Assembly: GCA_030446955.1 (NCBI GenBank)
Contig: JAUJMG010000307.1
Location: 1-5,323 of the forward strand
DNA: 5,323 nt
DNA from: Thermomicrobiales bacterium
GTDB lineage: Bacteria; Chloroflexota; Chloroflexia; Thermomicrobiales; UBA6265
Direction: 5' to 3'
Shown here one piece after another: positions 1 to 5,323 of this stretch. The first letter of the stretch is position 1. Every line of letters begins with the position of its first letter. The notes below the pieces were generated by a model. The model saw only the letters and a list, made by a program, of their open reading frames with translations, did not search any database and was not told the DNA's origin. The position numbers and the translations under genes were made by a program.

Positions 1-1
1 G

Positions 2-301
2 AGCTGGGAGGGCGTTGAAGAGGCGCCGCACCGGTTTGGCGGCACCGAGTTCCGGATCGGGAAGCGGGAGATTGGCCACCTCCACGGCGACCGCCTCGCC
101 GATCTCCCCTTTCCCGTCCGGATCCGCAAGCAACTGGTCGCCGAGGGCAACGCCCAGCCCCACCACGTCCTGCCCGAATCGGGCTGGGTCACCTATTGGA
201 TGCTCGGACCCGAATCCGTCCCCGGCACCCTCGCCCTCTTCCGCCTCTCCTACGATCGGGCGCGGGCGGCGCATCGCGGGAACGGGGTCGCGGCCCCGTG
301 A
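2..301 (+). CDS. Luciferase-domain (DUF5519-type) protein, C-terminal part, 5' end outside window
   Basis: Reading from base 2 gives 99 codons without a stop, ending in TGA at 299-301. No start codon lies near the left edge, so the gene begins upstream and only its C-terminal part is here. The translation looks like a real protein: it has FGGTEFRIGKREIGHLHG (visible residues 12-29), then LADLPFP (32-38), then HHVLPESGW (54-62) followed by VTYW. This His-Gly, Leu-Pro-Phe-Pro, His-His-x-Leu-Pro-x-Ser-Gly-Trp pattern is what I recall for the small family annotated as luciferase domain or DUF5519, whose bacterial members have no firmly established reaction. The name does not imply light production. 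No membrane segment or signal is visible in this part. The tail after SYDRARAA is low-complexity and probably lies outside the domain. The family assignment is from memory of the motif; that the frame is coding is more secure than the name. Confidence 0.72.
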   Translation, partial: SWEGVEEAPHRFGGTEFRIGKREIGHLHGDRLADLPFPVRIRKQLVAEGNAQPHHVLPESGWVTYWMLGPESVPGTLALFRLSYDRARAAHRGNGVAAP

Positions 302-580
302 TTTCGCCCTGTGAACGCCCGTCCTTTGCACGCCAGAGGAGCACCCCCTCCGGGGACCGCCTGCCGTGTCCCATCACGGGACTCGCGGCCACTGATTCAA
401 CTACTGGTCGCGGCACCGGCGGCGGATCCGGGAAACCGCGTCTGGGGCCGGCGCGGATGTAGCACACGCCCGGTTCGCCCGGGGGCACCCGCCTGAACGG
501 GCGGGTGCGCTAGGGCCTCGTCTGGTCTACCCTTGATGGGCAAGCGGCGCGAGCACCGAGAACCACGCGAGGCGTAGGCC
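302..580. other. Intergenic spacer with no convincing gene
   Basis: This 279-base stretch separates the luciferase-domain gene from the Uma2 gene. Open frames cross it on both strands, but their translations are rich in Arg, Pro, Gly and Ala, match no family I recognise, and lack a good ribosome binding site. A small inverted repeat (GTCCC at 368-372, GGGAC at 378-382) lies 67 bases after the upstream stop. Two larger adjacent hairpins lie at 469-508. No clear -35/-10 pair is visible, so the promoter of the Uma2 gene cannot be placed. A leader RNA is possible but unsupported beyond the hairpins. Confidence 0.6.
485..508. repeat. Perfect 9-bp G+C-rich hairpin, possible transcription end or leader structure
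   Basis: GCACCCGCC (485-493) and GGCGGGTGC (500-508) are exact reverse complements around a six-base loop TGAACG. Immediately upstream a smaller hairpin pairs CCCGG (469-473) with CCGGG (479-483) around TTCGC. No run of T follows on either strand, so this is not a canonical intrinsic terminator. It could be a T-poor terminator for the upstream gene, as G+C-rich bacteria sometimes use, or structure in the 5' leader of the Uma2 transcript. The stem is seen directly; its role is inferred. Confidence 0.5.
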
Positions 581-1252
581 ATGTCGCAGCAGACGATCAC
601 CCCCCCGGAGGCCGCCGAACGACGGCTCAAGATGACCTACGACGAGTTCCTGGCCCGGGCGGACGAGGACGTCCACGCTGAGTGGGTGGACGGGGAGGTG
701 ACCGTCTTCGTGCCGCCGTCGATTCGCCACCAACGGTTGGTCAGTTTGCTCCACTACCTGCTTGGCTTGTACACCGACCTGAGGAATCTCGGCGAGGTGC
801 TGGTCGCGCCGGTGGAGATGCGACTCGAGCCGCAGGGCTCATCCCGGGTGCCGGACCTGCTCTTCGTGGCAAAGGCAAATGCGTCCCGGTTATCGGCCGC
901 TCGCCTCGACGGCCCCGCGGACTTGGTGGTGGAGTTGGTCTCGGACAGCAGCGTGGCGCGGGATCGCGCCGACAAGTTCTACGAGTACCAGGAAGCAGGA
1001 ATCGGAGAATACTGGGTCATTGATCCCCGCCCGGGCAAGGAGCGGGTGGATCTATACGCCCTCACCCCCGAAGGCCGCTATCAGGCGATCCTGCCGGACG
1101 CCGAGGGGCGCTACCATTCGGTTGCCTTGCCCGGATTCTGGATGCGAGCCGAATGGCTCTGGCAAGACCCGCTTCCCAAGCCACTGGTTCTCCTGCAGGA
1201 GATTGCGGCGGAGACGATGCGCGCGGCGCTCGGATCGGACGCCGGGTCTTAG
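581..1252 (+). CDS. Uma2 family (DUF820) putative restriction-type endonuclease
   Basis: This 223-residue protein belongs to the Uma2/DUF820 family, predicted nucleases of the PD-(D/E)XK superfamily whose biological role is largely unknown. The family hallmarks are in order: MTYDEFLA near the N-terminus (18-25), AEWVDGEV (33-40) with conserved Glu34 and Gly38, SIRHQRLV with His50, the VPDLLFV strand with Pro-Asp at 91-92, the VVELVSDSS strand with Glu118, Asp131-Lys132 with Tyr134, and EYWVIDP (143-149). Asp92, Glu118 and probably Lys132 are the likely metal-site or catalytic residues, so the domain looks intact. Length is ordinary for the family; no membrane segment or signal peptide is seen, suggesting a cytoplasmic protein. 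The ATG at 581 is preferred because GAGG (569-572) lies eight bases upstream; the in-frame ATG at 632 has no comparable site and would remove the first 17 residues. No partner methyltransferase or toxin-antitoxin mate is adjacent. Family assignment is firm, the activity inferred. Confidence 0.93.
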   Translation: MSQQTITPPEAAERRLKMTYDEFLARADEDVHAEWVDGEVTVFVPPSIRHQRLVSLLHYLLGLYTDLRNLGEVLVAPVEMRLEPQGSSRVPDLLFVAKANASRLSAARLDGPADLVVELVSDSSVARDRADKFYEYQEAGIGEYWVIDPRPGKERVDLYALTPEGRYQAILPDAEGRYHSVALPGFWMRAEWLWQDPLPKPLVLLQEIAAETMRAALGSDAGS

Positions 1253-1402
1253 ACGATCCAATCCTCCAGAACTTTGGGGCAGATTGTGGCCGAAGAGAGA
1301 CGAACGATGACTCGCGCGACGTTGAGGGCAGCAGAAAGAGTTGACTGTGAGCCGACTTCGCATCTTCGCCTCAATGGCTCCCTGCTGACTCGGGGCTAGG
1401 GC
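1253..1402 (+). other. 150-base spacer before the ABC exporter operon
   Basis: This stretch separates the Uma2 stop from the exporter start and is less G+C-rich than the genes around it. The exporter promoter most likely lies here. TTGACT at 1341-1346 resembles a sigma-70 -35 box, but no TATAAT-like hexamer lies 16-18 bases downstream; CATCTT at 1361-1366 is at too short a spacing. No strong hairpin followed by T residues marks the end of the Uma2 transcript. The placement of a promoter is inference from gene spacing, not from a clear motif. Confidence 0.4.
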
Positions 1403-3265
1403 ATGGCGCAGCGGACGGGGGGCGGATTTCGTGGGGGCTTCGAGCCCACGCCGGGGGGCGGCAAGTCCCTGCGGCGGGCTCTCGCCTACCTGCCGCGCTA
1501 CCGGCGGGACGCCCTCGGCGCGCTGGTGGCGCTGCTGCTCGTCTCGGCCACCAACCTGGCCTCGCCCCAACTGATCCGCTTCGCCATCGACGAGGGCATC
1601 GAGCGGCGGGAGAGCCGGTCGGTGGTCCTGGCCGTGATCGGGCTGGTCGCGGTCGCTGTGCTGCGGGGCCTGTTCACCTTTCTCCAGGCGTACCTGGCGG
1701 AGCGCGCGTCGCAGGGGGTCGCCTACGATTTACGTGACGCCCTCTTCGCCCAGATCGAACGGCTGGGCTTCACCTACTACGACCGTGTTCAGACCGGTCA
1801 GCTCGTGACCCGCCTCACCAACGACGTCGAGCAGATTCGGGGCTTTGTCGGCGGCGGGGTGGTTCAGCTGGCGGCGGCGGTCGTGATGCTGATCGGCACC
1901 GTGATCCTGCTGGTGGAGCTGAACTGGCGGCTCGCGCTGGTCTCGCTCCTGACCGTGCCGGTGATCTTCGCGGTGCTGCTGAGCTTCGTGCGCAAGATCG
2001 GCCCCCTCTTCGGGCAGGTGCAGCAGGCGCTGGGCCGGCTGACCACTGTCCTCCAGGAGGACCTGCAGGGGATCCGGACGATCCGCGCCTTCGCCCGGGA
2101 AGACTTCGAGACGGCCCGCTACCGGGAAGTCAACGACGCCCTGTTGGATCGCAACTTGGTGGCAGTGCGGACCTTCTCGAACAACTTTCCGCTGGTCTTC
2201 CTCTTCGCCAACCTCGGCACCCTGCTGGTGATCTGGTACGGCGGCTCGCAGGTGATTGGCGGGCGACTCTCGATCGGTGAACTGGTCGCCTTCAACGCCT
2301 ACCTCGGATTCCTTCTCTTCCCGATCCTGACAATCGGCTTCCAGGCGTCCGGCATCTCCCGCGCCGCCGCCTCCGCGGCGCGCGTCTTCGAGGTGCTGGA
2401 CGAGCCGGTGGAGGTCACGGACAAACCCGGCGCCCAGCCCATCCCTCCTGTGCGGGGGCGGGTCGAGTACCGTGATGTCCGTTTCCGCTACCCGGGCAGC
2501 GACCGGGAGACCCTCCGCGGCGTCAGCTTTACCGCCGAGCCGGGCCAGACCGTGGCAATCCTCGGCACCACCGGCGCCGGCAAGAGCAGCCTGGTCAACC
2601 TGCTGCCGCGCTTCTACGACGTCACCGGCGGGCAGGTCCTGATCGACGGCCACGACATCCGGGACGTGACCCTCTCCAGCCTGCGGAGCCAGATCGGGAT
2701 CGTCCTCCAGGAGACGCTGCTCTTCAGCGGCACCGTCCGCGCCAACATCGCCTACGGTCGCCCGGACGCCACCCTGGAGGAGATCGAGGCCGCCGCCCGC
2801 GCCGCCCAGGCCGACGAGTTCGTTCGCGCGCTGCCGCAGGGGTACGACACGGTGGTCGGCGAGCGAGGCGTCGGCCTCTCCGGCGGCCAACGGCAACGGA
2901 TCGCGATCGCCCGCGCCCTGCTGGTGGACCGTTGCCTACTGATCCTTGACGACAGCACCTCTGCCATCGACGCCGGCACCGAGGCCGCGATCCAGGAGGC
3001 GCTGGACGCCCTGATGCGGGACGCCCGGCACACCGCCTTCGTGATCGCCCAGCGGATCAGCACCGTCCGCGACGCCGACCTGATCCTGGTGTTGGACGAC
3101 GGCCGCATCGCGGCTCAGGGCACCCACGAGGAGCTGCTGCGCGACTCCGCCCTTTACAACGAGATCCTCGGCTCCCAGCTCGTGCCCGACACTGGGGCCG
3201 ACGGACTGGAGGATGAACGGGACGCGGGCGCGGTCGCGGTCCTGGCCGGGAGTGAGCGGGCGTGA
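1403..3265 (+). CDS. Heterodimeric ABC exporter, subunit with degenerate ATP site (TM287/BmrC-like)
   Basis: This 620-residue half-transporter has an N-terminal six-helix exporter domain and a C-terminal ATPase domain. Approximate membrane helices are 37-57, 73-95, 150-172, 175-197, 262-282 and 290-313, with a coupling region at 115-145 (LGFTYYDRVQTGQL). The ATPase domain shows Tyr363 as A-loop residue, Walker A GTTGAGKS (388-395), Q-loop Gln436, VGERG (485-489), a perfect LSGGQ (492-496), Walker B LLILD (512-516) and D-loop SAID (520-523). The catalytic Glu after Walker B is Asp517 and the switch His is Gln550, as in the degenerate subunits TM287, BmrC and LmrC. It should therefore bind ATP with little hydrolysis at its own Walker site while lending LSGGQ to its partner. 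ATG at 1403 is the first start after an in-frame TAG at 1397; GGGG at 1392-1395 is a weak ribosome binding site. A Gly-rich N-terminus and a tail of about 30 residues lie outside the domains. The substrate is unknown; drugs or lipids are common in the family. Confidence 0.96.
   Translation: MAQRTGGGFRGGFEPTPGGGKSLRRALAYLPRYRRDALGALVALLLVSATNLASPQLIRFAIDEGIERRESRSVVLAVIGLVAVAVLRGLFTFLQAYLAERASQGVAYDLRDALFAQIERLGFTYYDRVQTGQLVTRLTNDVEQIRGFVGGGVVQLAAAVVMLIGTVILLVELNWRLALVSLLTVPVIFAVLLSFVRKIGPLFGQVQQALGRLTTVLQEDLQGIRTIRAFAREDFETARYREVNDALLDRNLVAVRTFSNNFPLVFLFANLGTLLVIWYGGSQVIGGRLSIGELVAFNAYLGFLLFPILTIGFQASGISRAAASAARVFEVLDEPVEVTDKPGAQPIPPVRGRVEYRDVRFRYPGSDRETLRGVSFTAEPGQTVAILGTTGAGKSSLVNLLPRFYDVTGGQVLIDGHDIRDVTLSSLRSQIGIVLQETLLFSGTVRANIAYGRPDATLEEIEAAARAAQADEFVRALPQGYDTVVGERGVGLSGGQRQRIAIARALLVDRCLLILDDSTSAIDAGTEAAIQEALDALMRDARHTAFVIAQRISTVRDADLILVLDDGRIAAQGTHEELLRDSALYNEILGSQLVPDTGADGLEDERDAGAVAVLAGSERA
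3249..3252 (+). promoter_or_regulatory. Ribosome binding site for the second exporter gene
   Basis: GGAG lies inside the end of the first exporter gene, nine bases before the GTG at 3262. With the GTGA overlap of start and stop codons it supports 3262 as the true start and suggests translational coupling. The next in-frame ATG is 75 codons downstream and would delete the first membrane helix. Confidence 0.65.
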
Positions 3266-5097
3266 GCATCGAAGCGATCGCCGGCGCGTCCCAGGAGCGG
3301 GCTCAGAACCGGGGAGCGGTGGCCCGGCGCCTCCTGGGAGAGCTGCGGCCCTTCCGATCCGAGATCGCGCTCGCCTTCGGCTTGATTGTGCTCGGGGCGG
3401 CGGCGCAGGCCGGCGGCCCGTGGCTGATCAGCCGGGCGATCGACCAGGAGATCCTGGCGGGCGACCGCTCCGGGCTCGCCCGCACGATGCTCCTACTCCT
3501 CCTCGTCTACGGGATGGGCACCGTCGCCACCCGCGGCCAGATCCGCCAGGTCGGCAGCATCGGGCAGCGGATCCTCGCCTCGCTGCGGGCGCGCCTCTTC
3601 GACCAGTTCCAGCACCTCCCGCTCGGCTACTTCGACCGCCGCCCGCTCGGCGACCTGATGAGTCGCGCGACGAACGACGTCGACACCCTGAACAACTTCA
3701 TCTCCCAGGGCCTGACCCAGCTTCTTGGCTCCTTCTTCAGCTTGATCGGCATCGTGATCGCGATGCTCTTCCTGAACCTCCGCCTGGCCCTGGTGAGCTT
3801 CACCATCATCCCGGTGATGCTGCTGATCACCTCCTTCCTCGCTGCCCGCGCCCGCGCCGCCTTCCGGACTGCCCGGGAGACGACCGGCGAGGTGACCGCG
3901 AGCCTTCAGGAGGAGATCGTCGGGGTGCGCGAGGCGCAGGCCTTCAACCGGACCGAGGCCAACATCGTCCAGTTCCGCCGTTCCAACGCCGCGAACCGGG
4001 ACGCCAACGTCCAGGCGACCGGCATCACCTCCGCCTTCGCCCCGGCGATGGATTTGCTGAGCACCCTCGCCACCGCGCTGGTGGTCGGCTACGGGGGCTA
4101 CCTGGTCTTTCAGGACGCGCTCTCGGTCGGGCTCCTGGCCGCCTTCTTGATTTATGTCCAGCAGTTCTTCCGACCGATCCAGCTTGCCTCCCAGGTCTAC
4201 GCCCAGGCCCAGGCGTCCCTCGCCGCCGGGGAGCGGATCTACGCCGTGCTCGACGAGCCCCGGGAGCCGGCCGACCCGCCGGGCACCCCGGCCATCGGCC
4301 AGATCCATGGTCGGATCGAGTTCGATCGCGTCACCTTCGGCTACGACCCGGCCCGCCCCGTCCTGAAGGACGTCTCCTTCACGATCGAGCCGGGCCAGAC
4401 GGTGGCCCTCGTCGGGCGGACCGGCGCCGGCAAGACCACCATCGCCAGCCTCATCCCCCGCTTCTATGACGTCACCGCCGGCTCGGTCCGGATCGACGGC
4501 CTGGACGTGCGGGAGGTGACCCGGGAGAGCGTGCGGCGGCAGATCGCGACGGTGCTCCAGGAGCCGTTCCTCTTCTCCGGCACGGTCGCCGCGAACATCG
4601 CCTACGGACGCGACGACGCCACCCAGGCGGAGATCGAGGCCGCGGCGCGGGCGGTAAACGCCCACGGCTTCATCGCCTCCCTGCCCGACGGCTACGAGAC
4701 GGAACTCGGAGAGGGGGGCGGCACCCTCAGCGAAGGGCAACGGCAGCTCCTCTCCTTCGCCCGCGCGGTGCTCGCCGACCCGCGCATTCTGATCCTGGAC
4801 GAGGCGACCAGCCGGGTCGACACCCGCACCGAAGCGACGATCCAGGCCGCCCTCGCCACCCTGCTCGCGGGGCGGACCAGCGTCGTGATCGCCCACCGCC
4901 TGAGCACGATCCGGGACGCCGATCAGATCCTGGTAATCGACGCGGGCCGGATCGTCGAGCGCGGGAACCACGCGACCCTTCTTGCCCTGGACGGCCACTA
5001 CGCCGGCCTCTACCGGCGCCAGTTCCGGGAGGTGCTCCCGGCGGCTCCCCGCGGCGCCAGCGACGCCAGGGTCGCGGCCGGGGTGGCCGGTGGCTAG
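3262..5097 (+). CDS. Heterodimeric ABC exporter, subunit with catalytic ATP site (TM288/BmrD-like)
   Basis: This 611-residue half-transporter is the partner of the preceding gene and starts at GTG within its stop codon, so the two should be made together from one mRNA. Approximate membrane helices are 34-57, 73-90, 150-171, 173-194, 258-282 and 285-308. The ATPase domain shows Tyr361, Walker A GRTGAGKT (385-392), Q-loop Gln433, Walker B ILILD (509-513) with catalytic Glu514, D-loop SRVD (517-520) and switch His545 in IAHRLST. Its catalytic machinery is complete, unlike its partner's. Its signature, however, is LSEGQ (489-493) rather than LSGGQ, and the X-loop region before it reads ELGEGGG instead of the usual VGERG type. 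QRQLL after the signature and VDTRTE after the D-loop recall the TM288-type subunit. The changed signature faces the partner's degenerate Walker site. A short Ala/Gly-rich tail follows residue 590. The dimer is expected in the cytoplasmic membrane as an ATP-driven exporter; the substrate is not evident. Confidence 0.96.
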   Translation: MSIEAIAGASQERAQNRGAVARRLLGELRPFRSEIALAFGLIVLGAAAQAGGPWLISRAIDQEILAGDRSGLARTMLLLLLVYGMGTVATRGQIRQVGSIGQRILASLRARLFDQFQHLPLGYFDRRPLGDLMSRATNDVDTLNNFISQGLTQLLGSFFSLIGIVIAMLFLNLRLALVSFTIIPVMLLITSFLAARARAAFRTARETTGEVTASLQEEIVGVREAQAFNRTEANIVQFRRSNAANRDANVQATGITSAFAPAMDLLSTLATALVVGYGGYLVFQDALSVGLLAAFLIYVQQFFRPIQLASQVYAQAQASLAAGERIYAVLDEPREPADPPGTPAIGQIHGRIEFDRVTFGYDPARPVLKDVSFTIEPGQTVALVGRTGAGKTTIASLIPRFYDVTAGSVRIDGLDVREVTRESVRRQIATVLQEPFLFSGTVAANIAYGRDDATQAEIEAAARAVNAHGFIASLPDGYETELGEGGGTLSEGQRQLLSFARAVLADPRILILDEATSRVDTRTEATIQAALATLLAGRTSVVIAHRLSTIRDADQILVIDAGRIVERGNHATLLALDGHYAGLYRRQFREVLPAAPRGASDARVAAGVAGG

Positions 5098-5145
5098 GGC
5101 GTGTCTGCAAATCGGATCCAGGTATCCATTCCTTTGTCCTTGTGT

Positions 5146-5151
5146 AGGGAG
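5146..5151 (+). promoter_or_regulatory. Ribosome binding site for the gene starting near 5161
   Basis: AGGGAG is a strong Shine-Dalgarno sequence in a short spacer less G+C-rich than its surroundings. It lies nine bases before ATG 5161 and six before the in-frame GTG at 5158, so either codon could start the protein. It is the main reason to believe that a gene starts here. Confidence 0.7.
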
Positions 5152-5160
5152 AGCATCGTG

Positions 5161-5323
5161 ATGGAGTCGGACCTCTCGCGCTTCCGGGCTCGCCACTCGC
5201 CGGTTGTCACCGAATCCGTTGCCTGGGGCAATCAGTTCCGGTTCCGTATCGCGAGCTACCTTTGCGATGAGTTCCCACCGCTGGGGTTCGTCACCTCGGT
5301 GCGCGCAGTTGTCCTTCTCGATG
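5161..5323 (+). CDS. Probable NUDIX hydrolase, N-terminal part, 3' end outside window
   Basis: From ATG 5161 the frame stays open for 54 codons to the window end, so the gene is truncated by the edge. An in-frame GTG directly precedes it at 5158 and could be the real start, adding one residue. The last visible residues, FVTSVRAVVLLD, look like the first beta strand of a NUDIX domain, where a phrase of this type usually precedes the strand-turn-strand ahead of the Nudix box. The Nudix box itself (GX5EX7REUXEEXGU) would lie beyond the window, so the diagnostic motif cannot be seen. If right, the protein would hydrolyse a nucleoside-diphosphate-linked compound in the cytoplasm. The gene follows the exporter by 63 bases on the same strand and may be read through from it or have its own promoter. 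That a gene starts here is well supported by the ribosome binding site; the family is a guess from a short segment. Confidence 0.55.
   Translation, partial: MESDLSRFRARHSPVVTESVAWGNQFRFRIASYLCDEFPPLGFVTSVRAVVLLD

Noticed and set aside
196..496. Short open frames on both strands around the left spacer
   Set aside because: Low-complexity Arg/Pro/Gly translations, no ribosome binding site, and overlap with the credible frame ending at 301.
454..510. Possible tRNA suggested by GGTTCG in a small stem near 472-477
   Set aside because: The loop is five bases, not the seven of a T arm, and no acceptor, D-arm or anticodon arrangement fits around it.
1341..1366. TTGACT with CATCTT as a sigma-70 promoter for the exporter operon
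   Set aside because: The spacing is only 14 bases and the -10 candidate is poor; a promoter is likely in this spacer but this pair does not prove it.
1730..2896. 388-codon open frame on the - strand across the first exporter gene
   Set aside because: Same reason: rich in Asp, Glu, Gly, Gln and His, without domain motifs, and fully covered by a well-supported gene on the + strand.
3213..4469. 418-codon open frame on the + strand overlapping both exporter genes
   Set aside because: Its translation is mostly Arg, Pro and Gly with no fold-like pattern, and it conflicts with both ABC frames.
510..5100. CTAGGGC repeated at 510-516, 1396-1402 and 5094-5100
   Set aside because: Three copies of a seven-base word in 5.3 kb is only slightly above chance. 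One contains the stop codon of the second exporter gene, and spacing and context differ.
464..5104. ACACGCCC at 464-471 and its reverse complement GGGCGTGT at 5097-5104, as possible mobile-element ends
   Set aside because: The match does not extend beyond eight bases, no target duplication is seen, and no transposase lies between. Chance is enough in G+C-rich DNA.
3493..5196. 567-codon open frame on the - strand across the second exporter gene
   Set aside because: It is antisense to a gene with intact motifs. Its translation is charged and Gly-rich with no recognisable domain, as expected of a shadow frame in G+C-rich DNA.

Overview
The window is G+C-rich (about two-thirds by eye) bacterial DNA with every supported gene on the + strand. 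A stand-alone Uma2-family nuclease gene, a luciferase-domain (DUF5519-type) protein and a heterodimeric ABC exporter in this G+C background recall thermophilic Chloroflexota of the Thermomicrobia/Sphaerobacter kind. This placement rests on recollection of similar proteins, not on a search; another high-G+C phylum such as Actinomycetota remains possible.

Layout. 2-301: the 3' end of a luciferase-domain protein gene whose start lies outside the window. 302-580: a non-coding spacer with two adjacent G+C-rich hairpins. 581-1252: a complete Uma2-family PD-(D/E)XK putative endonuclease gene. 1253-1402: a 150-base spacer, probably holding the leader of the next operon. 1403-3265 and 3262-5097: two ABC exporter half-transporter genes overlapping by GTGA. 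5098-5160: a short, less G+C-rich spacer with a good ribosome binding site. 5161-5323: the 5' end of another gene, probably a NUDIX hydrolase, cut by the window end.

How the genes work together. The two ABC proteins almost certainly form one heterodimeric exporter of the TM287/TM288, BmrCD and LmrCD type. Each has six membrane helices followed by one ATPase domain. The first subunit has Asp in place of the catalytic Walker B Glu and Gln in place of the switch His. The second has LSEGQ in place of LSGGQ. All three changes fall in the same composite ATP site, so the dimer should have one degenerate and one catalytically competent site. The substrate cannot be read from the sequence. The luciferase-domain, Uma2 and NUDIX genes show no evident functional link to the transporter.

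I found no CRISPR array, tRNA, rRNA, insertion sequence or previously undescribed system. The most informative signal is the coherent asymmetry of the exporter's two ATP sites.
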